Shown: positions 20,414-30,400 of the stretch, in pieces
How positions within the stretch are numbered: the first letter of the stretch is position 1
Layout of the letters: each line of letters starts with the position of its first letter
Notes under the pieces: model-generated
The model's input: the letters and a program-made list of their open reading frames with translations, nothing else
What the model was told of the DNA's origin: nothing
Databases searched by the model: none
Translations under genes and position numbers: made by a program
DNA from: DATFVA01 sp963811905
Lineage (GTDB): Bacteria; Bacteroidota; Ignavibacteria; Ignavibacteriales; Ignavibacteriaceae
Direction of reading: 5' to 3'
Assembly (NCBI GenBank): GCA_963811905.1
Contig: CAWETK010000019.1
Location: forward strand, 1 to 64,000
Length of the DNA stretch: 64,000 bases

Positions 20414-20960
20414 ATCACATATTCTCATAAACCAATTGTGCAAATTTAAGCCTGCTGCACCCAGAATATTTTTCTTGTTTATCATCACGGCCGTAATTAA
20501 TTTTACAGGGTGCTGTGTTTATTCTTTTACAGGAGCTTCAGTTCCGCAGCACCTGAAGACTATTGCAATTCCTATTGCAGAAGATAGAAGCGGTTCCGGT
20601 GAACCGGGATTGAAAGAACTTTTAACTGATCAGCTGGTTCAGAAATTTATAAACGATAATACATTACAGGTAACCGAAAAAGTTAACGCGGATGCTCTTC
20701 TTGACTGCGTGATTTTACCTTTAAGCGATGCCCCGGCAGTTGTATCAGCAGGTGAAAATGTTCAGGCAAGGAGAATCACCATTAACATCCAGGTAACTTA
20801 TAAAGACCTTGTAAAACGCAAAACTATTTTCGATAAAAGATTCTCAAATTATGGCGACTACCCTTCCGGTGGAACTATTAGTCAAAGAAGAGATGCAATA
20901 CAAACAGCAGTCGATAAAATAACTGAAGATATCCTGTTGGATACAGTGTCAGGATGGTAA
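20403..20960 (+). CDS. lptE: LPS-assembly lipoprotein LptE
   Basis: A 185-residue lipoprotein, plug partner of the LptD translocon that delivers lipopolysaccharide to the outer membrane. The N-terminal hydrophobic stretch ends with lipobox FTGC. The pattern CVYSFTGASVPQHLKTIAIP is typical of FCB LptE. The ATG at 20403 overlaps the end of the sigma-54 activator gene, an arrangement seen elsewhere in Bacteroidota. The first 30 residues before the hydrophobic core are long for a signal peptide, so an internal start is possible. Confidence 0.85.
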   Translation: MVFRSHILINQLCKFKPAAPRIFFLFIITAVINFTGCCVYSFTGASVPQHLKTIAIPIAEDRSGSGEPGLKELLTDQLVQKFINDNTLQVTEKVNADALLDCVILPLSDAPAVVSAGENVQARRITINIQVTYKDLVKRKTIFDKRFSNYGDYPSGGTISQRRDAIQTAVDKITEDILLDTVSGW

Positions 20961-20981
20961 TATTAATAAAAGGTTAAAAAA

Positions 20982-22433
20982 ATGGACGATGTAGTTCTGA
21001 TTGGTTACTTTGTTTCCTTATTCATTCTATTCGTTTTCGGTTGTCACGGTTTTATTATGATGTATTATCATAATAAGTACCGAAATGTTAAACATAAAGA
21101 AAATACAGTAAGTAATTTAACATCTAAAGTTACAATTCAGCTCCCTCTTTACAATGAGCTCTATGTGGTTGAAAGATTAATCAATGCGGTCTGTGAAATA
21201 GAGTATCCTAAAGAAAATCTCGAAATCCAGGTGCTTGATGATTCTACCGATGAAACTACTTCAATTACTGCGAAAATTGTACAGGAAAAACAAAAAGAAG
21301 GATTCGATATAGTTCATATAAGGAGGGGAACAAGAGAAGGATTTAAAGCAGGAGCATTAAAGGAAGGATTAAAAACTGCAAAAGGTGAATATATTGCTAT
21401 CTTTGATGCCGATTTTATTCCGCATACAAATTTTCTAACAAAAACACTTTCTTTCTTCTCAGATGAAAAAGTTGGAATGGTGCAGACCCGCTGGGAACAT
21501 ATAAACGGTGATTACTCAATCCTTACAAAAGCCCAGGCTCTCGCACTGGATGGTCATTTTGTAATTGAGCAGACTGTCAGAAACAAGGCCGGTTTCTTCA
21601 TAAATTTTAATGGGACAGGCGGAATCTGGAAAAGAAAATGTATTATGGATGCCGGAAACTGGAATGCTGATACATTAACTGAAGACCTTGATCTGAGCTA
21701 CCGCGCTCAGCTGAATGGCTGGCGCTTTGTATTCCTCCAGGACTTTACTTCACCTGCAGAACTTCCAGCTGAAATAAATGCTCTTAAAACACAGCAGTTC
21801 AGATGGACAAAAGGTGCTATTGAAACTGCCAAGAAGATCCTGCCTCTTGTCTGGAGATCAAAAATCCCATTGAGAGTAAAACTCCAGTCAACTTTTCATC
21901 TTACAAATAACCTGGTTTTCCCGTTTATACTTTTAGCCGCTATTCTTAACGTCCCTCTGATTTTTATTAAAAACAGCGGTTCGCATGAGGCTTACTTTGC
22001 AATCCTTTCATTGTTTGTTCTTGCTTTCGTGAGCTCGTTTCTTTTTTATCTTTATTCGCAGAAAGACATCAGAACCGACTGGAGAAAGAAGATTGTATTA
22101 TTCCCTCTGTTTATGGCCGGCAGTATGGGTTTCGCTGTAAATAATTCACGTGCTGTAATTGAAGGTCTGCTGAACCGCAAAAGCGATTTTATACGTACTC
22201 CTAAATTCAAAGTTGTTTCAGAACGTGATACCTGGATGGGGAAGAGATATTTATCAAGAAAGCTCGGGTTCTCTGTTTACGTGGAAGCAATAATGGCAGT
22301 ATATTGCCTGGTTGGAATTGCCTCTTCAATTTATTTTCTCGAGATAGCTGCACTACCTTTCCAGATCTTATTTTTTGTAGGATTCTCTTTTGTTTCGGTT
22401 ACATCTATAAGGCATGCATTCGCAAAGGCGTAA
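20982..22433 (+). CDS. membrane glycosyltransferase family 2
   Basis: A 483-residue inner-membrane glycosyltransferase of the cellulose-synthase/ceramide-glucosyltransferase-like GT2 group. An N-terminal membrane segment is followed by the nucleotide-sugar domain with LDDSTDETT, the metal motif DADF, TEDLDLSYR and the QQFRW acceptor-site motif. Four or more transmembrane segments follow from about residue 310. A glucosyl or glucomannan transferase is plausible; product unknown. It sits 21 nt after lptE and overlaps the TPR gene. Confidence 0.88.
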   Translation: MDDVVLIGYFVSLFILFVFGCHGFIMMYYHNKYRNVKHKENTVSNLTSKVTIQLPLYNELYVVERLINAVCEIEYPKENLEIQVLDDSTDETTSITAKIVQEKQKEGFDIVHIRRGTREGFKAGALKEGLKTAKGEYIAIFDADFIPHTNFLTKTLSFFSDEKVGMVQTRWEHINGDYSILTKAQALALDGHFVIEQTVRNKAGFFINFNGTGGIWKRKCIMDAGNWNADTLTEDLDLSYRAQLNGWRFVFLQDFTSPAELPAEINALKTQQFRWTKGAIETAKKILPLVWRSKIPLRVKLQSTFHLTNNLVFPFILLAAILNVPLIFIKNSGSHEAYFAILSLFVLAFVSSFLFYLYSQKDIRTDWRKKIVLFPLFMAGSMGFAVNNSRAVIEGLLNRKSDFIRTPKFKVVSERDTWMGKRYLSRKLGFSVYVEAIMAVYCLVGIASSIYFLEIAALPFQILFFVGFSFVSVTSIRHAFAKA

Positions 22434-23067
22434 TAAATTGAGTAAATCAACTTCACAGACATTTCAGGATAAAGTCAACCTTATATACGAGTATAACAAA
22501 CGGTCTCCCCTTTTTGTCCGTGTGGCAAATGGGGAGATTGAAAAAAATAATGTTGATAGAGCAGTTGAAATTCTGAGCGAGGGTTTATCGAGCTATCCGC
22601 AATACCCTACAGCTCATATTCTGCTCGGCAAGGCGCTGATGCTGCTCGGGAAATATAAGGAAGCGCTCGATTCATTCAAGAAGGGAAGCGAACTGGTTGA
22701 TTCGCATAAAGTGTATGAACATTACCTTCACGAAGTTGAAGATCTTAAGAAACAAAGGGTTCTTTTTGAAACATCACGGAAACCGGGATTTGTCGATGAA
22801 GGCGATGATGAAGAAAAAGGGAATAAAAAGATCAGCCTGGAAAGTGAGCTATCAACATTTGATTCAATGACTGACCAGAAAACCGGTGCTTCAGTTTCTG
22901 GTACGGGCACTGATTCAATAGTTTCTGAGACCCTTGCAAATATTTATATAACACAGGGTGAATTCAGGGAAGCACTGTCAATTTTTGAAAGACTCTTAAA
23001 GAAAAATCCTCAGAAAAGCGATTATTATTCGGAGAAGATAAAAGAGCTGAAATCCAGACTTGAATAA
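22414..23067 (+). CDS. TPR-repeat protein
   Basis: A 217-residue soluble protein with TPR units at about 45-105 (YPTAHILLGKALMLLGKYKEAL) and 160-215, separated by an acidic, low-complexity linker. It is likely a scaffold for the adjacent envelope enzymes. ATG 22414 overlaps the GT2 gene; a TTG at 22438 has a better-placed AAAGG and may be the real start. Confidence 0.75.
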   Translation: MHSQRRNKLSKSTSQTFQDKVNLIYEYNKRSPLFVRVANGEIEKNNVDRAVEILSEGLSSYPQYPTAHILLGKALMLLGKYKEALDSFKKGSELVDSHKVYEHYLHEVEDLKKQRVLFETSRKPGFVDEGDDEEKGNKKISLESELSTFDSMTDQKTGASVSGTGTDSIVSETLANIYITQGEFREALSIFERLLKKNPQKSDYYSEKIKELKSRLE

Positions 23068-23093
23068 ATATCTCCTTCCTGGTCTAACCCCTT

Positions 23094-23705
23094 ATGAATT
23101 TAGCAAAACTGAAAAAACTTAACCGGACATTCTACCAAAGAAACCTCCTGGTTGTAGCCAGGGAACTGCTTGGTAAAATTATGGTTAAAGCGGACGGTCC
23201 CGATCTCCAAGCCGGGAAAATAGTTGAAGTTGAAGCGTATGACGGCAGGATAGATGAAGCTGCTCATACTTTTACAGGTAAGACAAAAAGAAATCAGATA
23301 ATGTTTGAGGCTGGAGGGTATTTCTATGTTTACTTTACCTACGGAGCTCATTTCTGCTGTAATATTGTTACCGGGGAGGAAGGACATGGAACTGCGGTAT
23401 TAATACGGGGAATTGAACCCGTTGAGGGTATAGGGAAAATGGCATACAACCGGTACGGGAAAAATTTGGTTAATGAAAAAGAAAAACATAATTTGACCAG
23501 CGGACCGGGAAAAGTTTGTCAGGCTTTCGGAATTACAAGAGACTATTATGGAGAAGATTTAACAGCAGGAAGAGTGTACCTTCTTAACCAGCCGAAAATC
23601 CCGGAGCAGATGATTGTTCAGACAACCAGGATTGGAATAAAAAAATCAATCGAATTGAACTGGCGGTTTTATATTAAAGATAATCCGTTCGTTTCCAGAA
23701 AATGA
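23094..23705 (+). CDS. mpg: DNA-3-methyladenine glycosylase (AAG/MPG family)
   Basis: A 203-residue base-excision-repair glycosylase that removes alkylated purines. The conserved catalytic Glu lies in IVEVEAYDG (about 42-50). The intercalating-loop region YVYFTYGAHFCCNIVT (about 79-94) and LTSGPGKVCQAFGI (about 138-151) are family signatures. Full length. It overlaps the next gene by 4 nt (ATGA), so it is translated as part of the envelope run. Confidence 0.93.
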   Translation: MNLAKLKKLNRTFYQRNLLVVARELLGKIMVKADGPDLQAGKIVEVEAYDGRIDEAAHTFTGKTKRNQIMFEAGGYFYVYFTYGAHFCCNIVTGEEGHGTAVLIRGIEPVEGIGKMAYNRYGKNLVNEKEKHNLTSGPGKVCQAFGITRDYYGEDLTAGRVYLLNQPKIPEQMIVQTTRIGIKKSIELNWRFYIKDNPFVSRK

Positions 23706-24751
23706 TTAAACCAAAAAATTTATTAATAGTAAGAACCGACCGGATAGGCGATGTTGTTCTTTCGCTTCCCCTTGCATCCATAATCAAAAAACATTATCCC
23801 GATTGCAGAATAACCTTTCTTGTCCGTGAATATACAAAAGCATTGGCCGTGGACCATCCTTTCATAGATGAAGTACTTATATTGCAAGAGAAGAAGAAAA
23901 AAATCCTTATCAGAGAAAATGTTAAAATCATAACAAGATATAATTTTGATTCTGCGGTCATAGTATATCCTACGCTGGTTACAGCACTCATAATTTTTTT
24001 AAGTAAAATAAAATACCGGATCGGCACGGGTTACCGATGGTACTCAGTACTGTTCAACCAAAAAATATTTGAGCACAGGAAGTATGCCGAGAAACATGAA
24101 CTTGAATACAACATTAATCTGCTGAGCAGGTTCGGTATTGAAGAAGAAGTGCATCCCGGTGAAGTAAACTTTAACCTAAGACCCGATAAACCTGGTGAAG
24201 AAAAAGTCGCACAAATACTCTCAAGGTCCGAAATTAAATCTGATGAACCTATAATAATAATTCATCCCGGAAGCGGGGGAAGTTCCGTAGACCTTCCGCA
24301 GTCAAAGTTCAGGGCCCTGGTTGAAAAGATTTCCAGCGGACTTACGGAGAACATAATTCTGACAGGAAGTGATCGGGAAAAATATCTTTGTGAAAATCTG
24401 AAAATCAGACCGGGTATACTGAACCTCGCTGGAAAACTGAACTTAGCTGAAATGATTGCTTTGATAGATAAATCCTCAATTTTCATTTCAAATTCTACAG
24501 GACCAATACACATTGCTGCAGCTCTTGGAAAATATATAATCGGGTTTTATCCCAGGATACCTGCCTGTTCGCCGGAAAGATGGGGTCCATATACAGATAA
24601 AAAGGTTATTTTTTCGCCTAAAATCGAGTGTAAAGACTGTTCAAGGGAACAGTGTGAGAGGCTGGAGTGTATGAATAGCATTGAAGTGACCGATATCTTT
24701 TATGAAACAGAAAAAATTTATAAGTTTATTCAAGACGAACGGAGAAAATAG
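23702..24751 (+). CDS. glycosyltransferase family 9 (heptosyltransferase-like)
   Basis: A 349-residue GT9 protein, the family that adds heptose to LPS inner core from ADP-heptose. It has the N-terminal LIVRTDRIGDVVLSLP, the donor-site IIIHPGSGGSSVDLP at about 181-195, and FISNSTGPIHIAAALG (about 262-277). Cys-rich residues near the end (CKDCSREQCERLEC) resemble other GT9 enzymes that bind a structural metal. It overlaps mpg and abuts the DUF3108 gene, whose ATG follows its stop directly. Confidence 0.9.
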   Translation: MIKPKNLLIVRTDRIGDVVLSLPLASIIKKHYPDCRITFLVREYTKALAVDHPFIDEVLILQEKKKKILIRENVKIITRYNFDSAVIVYPTLVTALIIFLSKIKYRIGTGYRWYSVLFNQKIFEHRKYAEKHELEYNINLLSRFGIEEEVHPGEVNFNLRPDKPGEEKVAQILSRSEIKSDEPIIIIHPGSGGSSVDLPQSKFRALVEKISSGLTENIILTGSDREKYLCENLKIRPGILNLAGKLNLAEMIALIDKSSIFISNSTGPIHIAAALGKYIIGFYPRIPACSPERWGPYTDKKVIFSPKIECKDCSREQCERLECMNSIEVTDIFYETEKIYKFIQDERRK

Positions 24752-25549
24752 ATGTTCAGAAAATATTTGCCGTTATTTTTATTATTGCCTGTTATTTCAT
24801 ATGCAGGGGCCCGCTCTGATAGTACTGTCAGCGATCCGGAATTCAGAACTTTAGAAAATAATGCGTTTACAGTGGGGGAGAAACTTACATTCAATGTAAA
24901 ATATGGATTTGTTACTGCCGGAGTCGCCACTATGGCGATCCCCCAGATGAGAAGAATTTCGGGAAGAGAAGCTTACCATGTAACATTCGAAGTAAATTCC
25001 GTTCCAAGCTTTGACTGGATCTATAAAGTCCGTGATCGTTACGAAACCTACATTGATGATAAAGGACTCTTTCCATGGAGGTTTGAACAGCATATCCGGG
25101 AGGGAGGCTACAGCAGGGATTTTTCAGCATTTTTTGACCAGCGAAAAGGTAAAGCAAAAACGAGCGAGGGTGAGTATGAGATACCTAAATATGTAAATGA
25201 TATTGTATCTGCATTTTACCTTGCCAGGACGTTCGATTATTCGAACCTGAAGAAAAATGACCGTATACATCTTAAGAATTTTTATAAAGATAAAGTTTAT
25301 GATCTCGATGTTCGTTATCTCGGTAAAGAAACTATTGATGTCTCAGCCGGAAAATTTGACTGCATAGTGGTTGAACCCCTTGTACAGGAAGGGGGGCTAT
25401 TTAAAAGCGAAGGCAGTATTGTGGTCTGGCTGAGTGATGATACTTGTAAAATTCCCGTAAAAGTTAAAACAAAAGTAGTTATAGGCTCCATTGATGCTGA
25501 GTTGACAGCTTATGAGGGATTAAAGGGAAAACTCACTTCAAAACACTAA
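24752..25549 (+). CDS. DUF3108 exported protein
   Basis: A 265-residue protein with a signal peptide (about 1-20) and a DUF3108 beta-rich domain starting at about residue 35 (FTVGEKLTFNVKYGFVTAGVATM). The family is periplasmic, folds like lipid-binding or lipocalin-like proteins and is often next to LPS or envelope genes, as here. Precise function is unknown. Its ATG is immediately after the GT9 stop. Confidence 0.82.
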   Translation: MFRKYLPLFLLLPVISYAGARSDSTVSDPEFRTLENNAFTVGEKLTFNVKYGFVTAGVATMAIPQMRRISGREAYHVTFEVNSVPSFDWIYKVRDRYETYIDDKGLFPWRFEQHIREGGYSRDFSAFFDQRKGKAKTSEGEYEIPKYVNDIVSAFYLARTFDYSNLKKNDRIHLKNFYKDKVYDLDVRYLGKETIDVSAGKFDCIVVEPLVQEGGLFKSEGSIVVWLSDDTCKIPVKVKTKVVIGSIDAELTAYEGLKGKLTSKH

Positions 25550-25637
25550 GATTCAACGCAATTGAAAGGAAAACAATCACGCTTATTGTAAAATTCCTTC
25601 AATAGGAAATACCTGCTCATTTAATTATTTTCACTAA

Positions 25638-26600
25638 ATGGATGATTTTAATTCACAGCACCCTCTGAATGAGGACCATGATAAAGAGGAACCGGAACAG
25701 AAATCCGGAGGAGGAATACAGCCTCAGATCTCACCAATTGCCGCTGCATTCATTGGTTTAATCGGAGGTTTCATCCTGTACCAGGTGGTCGGCGGTGTTA
25801 TTACTCTGCTTATTTTCGGGATGGACCTTGAGAAGGCACCGGTTAATGCTGTCAGATTAATGACTATGGCCGGACAAATACTCTTTATGCTCCTGCCTGC
25901 TCTTTTGTTTTCCAAATGGTTTTATTTGGATATTTCTTCGGTGATAAGGACAAGGATCCCTTCGTGGAAGGAGTTTGCCCTTTTTGGTATTGGAATTATT
26001 ATTCTCACCCCGCTTCTTCAATATTTTATCACAGTTCAGACTTACCTGATTGATATCTGGGCTGCAAATTCCCAATTTATAAATTCAATTAAATCGGCGC
26101 TCGATTCCTTAAACGACCTCGTAGAAAAAACGTATGGCAGTCTGCTTTCAGCTAAAAATGTATACGAGGCTATACTGGTAATAACAGTTGTAGCAGTAGT
26201 TCCCGCAGTCTGCGAAGAAACAATGTTCAGAGGATTTATCCAAAAAAGCTTTGAACTCAGGATCAAACCCGTCTGGGCAGCTCTTATCACTGCAACTTTC
26301 TTTGGAATTTATCATTTTAACCCATACGGAATGATTCCTTTAATAATTCTGGGGTTTTATTTTGGTTTCGCAGCATATATGAGCAATTCTATCCTCGTTC
26401 CGATGAGTCTGCATTTTACTAATAATTTTATTGCGATTATGGTATATTTTCTTATTGGAAATGATGACCTTATAAATTCGACCCCGGATTCAAAGGTAGA
26501 TTTGAATTCCGCCTTGCTGATGATAGTATTACTCAGTTTAATGATGGTTGGTCTTATTATTACTATCAGAAGATATTATTCAAAACAGATTATAACATAA
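25638..26600 (+). CDS. CPBP family intramembrane glutamic endopeptidase
   Basis: A 320-residue membrane protein with about eight transmembrane segments. The CPBP/Rce1-type active site is present as CEETMFRGF (EExxxR, about 195-203) and GIYHFNPYG (FxxxH-like, about 230-238). Members cleave CAAX-like or bacteriocin-related peptides or act as membrane protease accessories. The acidic N-terminus (1-30) is cytosolic. It lies in line with the envelope run. Confidence 0.87.
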   Translation: MDDFNSQHPLNEDHDKEEPEQKSGGGIQPQISPIAAAFIGLIGGFILYQVVGGVITLLIFGMDLEKAPVNAVRLMTMAGQILFMLLPALLFSKWFYLDISSVIRTRIPSWKEFALFGIGIIILTPLLQYFITVQTYLIDIWAANSQFINSIKSALDSLNDLVEKTYGSLLSAKNVYEAILVITVVAVVPAVCEETMFRGFIQKSFELRIKPVWAALITATFFGIYHFNPYGMIPLIILGFYFGFAAYMSNSILVPMSLHFTNNFIAIMVYFLIGNDDLINSTPDSKVDLNSALLMIVLLSLMMVGLIITIRRYYSKQIIT

Positions 26601-26609
26601 GGAGGATTT

Positions 26610-26966
26610 ATGCCTGTTTGCCCTAATTGTGAATATGAATATGTTGAGGGAATGACTATTTGTCCTGACTGCGGGATCAGGCTTGTAGATGATGAGTTAT
26701 TTGTTCAGCCTGAAGATTGGAATGAAGATAACTGGCAGGTTGTATACACATCCGGTCAGGAATATGATGTGGAAATGTTAAGGGATAACCTGGAGAGTGC
26801 CGGAATAAAAACATCGATACTGTCGCAGAAAGACAGAAACTTTCCCGCTCCCGGAGATTTTTCACTCGTAAAATTGTTTGTCAGGAAAGAGGATGTTCAG
26901 TCTGCACTTAATTTTATTGAAGAGTTAAAAACTGAGCAGGGAAGTGAAGAAGATGAGGAAGAATAA
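26610..26966 (+). CDS. zinc-ribbon plus DUF2007 protein
   Basis: A 118-residue protein. An N-terminal zinc ribbon (CPNCEYEYVEGMTICPDCG, two CxxC knuckles, about 4-22) is followed by a DUF2007 domain (about 43-105), a ferredoxin-like module proposed to act in signal transduction. The tail is strongly acidic. It lies 9 nt after the CPBP gene with AAGGAGG before the ATG, and 6 nt before cdsA. Confidence 0.85.
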   Translation: MPVCPNCEYEYVEGMTICPDCGIRLVDDELFVQPEDWNEDNWQVVYTSGQEYDVEMLRDNLESAGIKTSILSQKDRNFPAPGDFSLVKLFVRKEDVQSALNFIEELKTEQGSEEDEEE

Positions 26967-26972
26967 CTACTG

Positions 26973-27794
26973 ATGGCCCTGGGCAACACAACTCAAAGAG
27001 TGCTTGTTTCCCTGCTGGCAATCCCGGTTATTATCGCGGCAAGTTATTTCGGCGGTATTTATTTCTTCATTTTTACCACCGCAATTGCCGTCCTTTCATT
27101 TTATGAGTTCGGCAGATTTGTCAGGAATAAAAATATCTATACCAATACCTGGATAGGGATCATTTTCATTCTGTTGTTACTTATAAATGAATTTTTTCAT
27201 TACCTTGATATTTATTCCCTTATCCTTACTCTGACGATCATACTTACATTATTTGAACTTTTCCGGAATAAAGGTTCTGCAATAATAAATATCGGTACTA
27301 CAATGCTCGGTGTATTGTATATAGGCTTTTTTGCAGATGCTTTACTGGGAATAAGGGAACTGTACCCAAGGATTGAATTTCTCTATACCCGGGGAGGATA
27401 TCTTATCATTTCAATTCTGGCTGCAATATGGATTTGCGATTCGGCTGCTTTTTTCGGCGGCATCAGCCTTGGAAAACATAAATTATTTCCGCGCGTGAGC
27501 CCCAAGAAAAGCTGGGAAGGAGCCATTTTCGGCTTTATTTTCTCCATTTTAACCATGCTTCTCGCTAAAGTAATTATTTTGGACTTCCTAAGCTGGACTT
27601 CGGTTGTTATTTTAGGGATTATTGTTGGTATAATTGGCCAGATTGGTGACCTTATAGAATCCCTTTTCAAAAGAGATGCAGGAGTTAAAGATTCTTCAGG
27701 CCTAATTCCCGGTCACGGCGGAATATTTGACAGATTTGATTCACTTCTTTACACAGCCCCTGTAATTCTGCTGTACCTTAAAAATTTTGCCTGA
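26973..27794 (+). CDS. cdsA: phosphatidate cytidylyltransferase
   Basis: A 273-residue membrane enzyme making CDP-diacylglycerol from phosphatidate and CTP, the branch point of phospholipid synthesis. About eight transmembrane segments are visible. The CDS signature runs from RDAGVKDSSGLIPGHGG to IFDRFDSL at about 228-252 and holds the catalytic Asp pair. Full length. It is in the run between DUF2007 and rimO. Confidence 0.95.
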   Translation: MALGNTTQRVLVSLLAIPVIIAASYFGGIYFFIFTTAIAVLSFYEFGRFVRNKNIYTNTWIGIIFILLLLINEFFHYLDIYSLILTLTIILTLFELFRNKGSAIINIGTTMLGVLYIGFFADALLGIRELYPRIEFLYTRGGYLIISILAAIWICDSAAFFGGISLGKHKLFPRVSPKKSWEGAIFGFIFSILTMLLAKVIILDFLSWTSVVILGIIVGIIGQIGDLIESLFKRDAGVKDSSGLIPGHGGIFDRFDSLLYTAPVILLYLKNFA

Positions 27795-27808
27795 GCTCAA
27801 AAATTATT

Positions 27809-29122
27809 ATGATCAATAAAGAAAAAGACACTGTAAGTGTAATTACTCTGGGATGTTCGAAAAACACGGTTGATTCTGAACGTTTGATGAACCAGTTGAA
27901 GTTGAATAATCTTTCATTATCTGAAGACCCGGAGCAGGCGGACACTGTTATCATCAACACCTGCGGATTTATTGAAGCTGCTAAACAGGAATCTATAAAC
28001 ACTATCCTGAATGCTGTTTCATTAAAAGAAAAAGGTAAATTAAGAAAAGTGATAGTTGCCGGGTGCCTTTCTGAAAGGTATATGGATGATCTCCGCAGGG
28101 AAATACCGGAAGTAGATGCTTATTTCGGTACGGAAAAATATGAAGAGATCCTGACAGAATTGGGAGGAGAACTGAAATATGAATTGTTGGGAGAACGGCT
28201 TTTATCATCTCCTTCTCACACAGCGTATTTAAAGATTTCTGAAGGATGCGATCACCCCTGTTCATTCTGCGCCATTCCATTAATGCGGGGCGGGCATCGA
28301 TCAAAACCGGTTGAAGATCTGGTAAAGGAAACCGAATTCCTTGCAGGGAATAATACAAAAGAGCTTATTCTAATTGCGCAGGATACAACAGATTACGGCA
28401 AAGATATATACGGCAAAAAGGCCATTACCCGGCTTATAAACAGCCTCAGCGATGTTAAGGGGATTGAGTGGATCCGTTTAATGTATGCATATCCATCTCA
28501 GTTTCCTGATGAACTTATAGATGTAATTGCAGACAATCCTAAGGTCTGTAAATATGTTGATATTCCACTACAGCATATCTCTGATAATATACTGAAATCT
28601 ATGAGGAGAGGAGTAACTGCAAAAAGAACCAGAGAGCTTTTAAGGAAACTTAAAGAGAGAATTCCCGGTATCACCATCAGAACAACATTTATCGTGGGTT
28701 ATCCAAACGAAAGCGAAAAAGATTTTGCTGAGCTCTGCGATTTTGTGAAAGAAATGGAATTTGACCGGATAGGAACATTTACATTTTCAAAAGAAGAAAA
28801 TACCAGCAGTTTTATTCTTGGCGACCCTGTCCCTGAAAAAGTTAAACTGGAAAGAAGAGAAATTCTGATGGAAATACAAAAAGACATTTCTACCAAAATA
28901 AACGAAAGTTTTATCGGCAAAAAACTTCAGGTTTTGATCGAGGGAAAAGAAGGTGATTATTTTACAGGAAGATCCTATCGCGATGCTCCTGAAGTTGACG
29001 GTGAAGTTCTCATAACTTCGAACGGGAAAAGACTTATTCCCGGTGAGTTCTATACCGTTGACATTATCGATAACAATGAATATGATTTATTTGCCAAAAT
29101 TTCCCGGAATGGGAGTAAATAA
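27809..29122 (+). CDS. rimO: ribosomal protein S12 methylthiotransferase
   Basis: A 437-residue radical-SAM methylthiotransferase that modifies the conserved Asp of ribosomal protein S12. VITLGCSKNTVDSE at the start and EGCDHPCSFCAIPLMRG (CxxxCxxC) are RimO type, distinct from MiaB at 16384. A TRAM domain is at the end. The stop overlaps the first base of the GWxTD gene start. Confidence 0.95.
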   Translation: MINKEKDTVSVITLGCSKNTVDSERLMNQLKLNNLSLSEDPEQADTVIINTCGFIEAAKQESINTILNAVSLKEKGKLRKVIVAGCLSERYMDDLRREIPEVDAYFGTEKYEEILTELGGELKYELLGERLLSSPSHTAYLKISEGCDHPCSFCAIPLMRGGHRSKPVEDLVKETEFLAGNNTKELILIAQDTTDYGKDIYGKKAITRLINSLSDVKGIEWIRLMYAYPSQFPDELIDVIADNPKVCKYVDIPLQHISDNILKSMRRGVTAKRTRELLRKLKERIPGITIRTTFIVGYPNESEKDFAELCDFVKEMEFDRIGTFTFSKEENTSSFILGDPVPEKVKLERREILMEIQKDISTKINESFIGKKLQVLIEGKEGDYFTGRSYRDAPEVDGEVLITSNGKRLIPGEFYTVDIIDNNEYDLFAKISRNGSK

Positions 29123-30399
29123 TGAAAAATATTATAACAATAATTCTGCTTCTCCTGGTTTTTCGTTCTCTTAATGCACAGGTGGAAACAGCAGATCAGC
29201 CGGATGAGACGAGGTCTCTCCCTAAATTTTATCAGGACTTCCTGAACTTTTATGCCCCGGATAGTTCAACTACCAGGGTAGACGCATTTATCCAGGTGCC
29301 TTATAACCAGGTGCAATTTGTAAAATCTGACAAAGGATTTACTGCAAGTTATACAGTGACTATCTCTATATTCAATGAAGGCAGGGATAAACTAATAATG
29401 GAAAAAACCTGGAATGAAGAAGTAAATGAAACAGATTTTGAACAGACAAACAGCCAGTATAATTATAACCTCAGTCTCAAATCCTTCTACCTGGCTCCCG
29501 GGAATTATATAATCAGAAGCTCAGTTGAAGATAAAGAATCCAGAAAAGAATTTACTATTGAAAAACCGTTTATTGTTAAGTCGCTTGAACAGCCCGTTGC
29601 AATCAGCGATATTATCCTGATCTCAAAGATGACTGAATCAGGAGAAGCAAAAAAAATACTTCCCAATGTTTCCGGGAACGTTGCCACACAAAAAGAAGGA
29701 GTCCCCGTTTTTTTTGAAGCATACTCTGATTCGAGCAGGGATATCAGGATTCAGTATATAATAACAAACGAAAAACATGACGTCGTTTTTCAAAGCAATG
29801 AACCGCAGCACCTTGATTCAGGCAAGACACAGATTTTTCATACTATAAAAGACAGCTCAATTAGTTTAGGTGATTATCTATTAACTGTATCACTTCTTAA
29901 TGATCAGGAAAAAGTTATTTCTTCAACTAATAAAGGTTTCTTCTCAAGATGGAACGGTGTCCCTTTGACTGTAAAGGACCTGGACCTGGCCATAGATCAG
30001 CTTGTATATATAGCTTCGCAGAGCCAGCTGGATTATATCAAAGATGCTAAATCGAAGGAAGAAAAAACCAAACGGTATATGGAATTCTGGAAAAAGAAAG
30101 ATCCTTCCCCTTCGACAGAAGAAAATGAAGTATTTAACGAATACTACCGGAGGATCGAGTATGCAAATCAGCACTTTTCTCATTATACAAAGGGCTGGAA
30201 AACCGACCGCGGAATGGTATTCATATTATTAGGCGCGCCAAATAATGTAGATCGACATCCATTTGATGTTGATTCAAAACCTTATGAGATCTGGCAATAT
30301 TATGAAATGAACAGGCAGTTTGTATTTGTCGATGAAACCGGTTTTGGCGATTACAGGTTGACTACACCTCTGTACGGGGATGATTACCGGTATAGATAG
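29122..30399 (+). CDS. GWxTD-domain exported protein
   Basis: A 425-residue protein with a signal peptide (1-19) and a C-terminal GWxTD domain, seen as KGWKTDRGMVFILLGAPNN at about 357-375. The domain is largely confined to FCB bacteria and its role is unknown, with envelope association likely. It is translationally coupled to rimO upstream and is followed one base later by the PfkB gene start. Confidence 0.85.
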   Translation: MKNIITIILLLLVFRSLNAQVETADQPDETRSLPKFYQDFLNFYAPDSSTTRVDAFIQVPYNQVQFVKSDKGFTASYTVTISIFNEGRDKLIMEKTWNEEVNETDFEQTNSQYNYNLSLKSFYLAPGNYIIRSSVEDKESRKEFTIEKPFIVKSLEQPVAISDIILISKMTESGEAKKILPNVSGNVATQKEGVPVFFEAYSDSSRDIRIQYIITNEKHDVVFQSNEPQHLDSGKTQIFHTIKDSSISLGDYLLTVSLLNDQEKVISSTNKGFFSRWNGVPLTVKDLDLAIDQLVYIASQSQLDYIKDAKSKEEKTKRYMEFWKKKDPSPSTEENEVFNEYYRRIEYANQHFSHYTKGWKTDRGMVFILLGAPNNVDRHPFDVDSKPYEIWQYYEMNRQFVFVDETGFGDYRLTTPLYGDDYRYR

Positions 30400-30400
30400 T

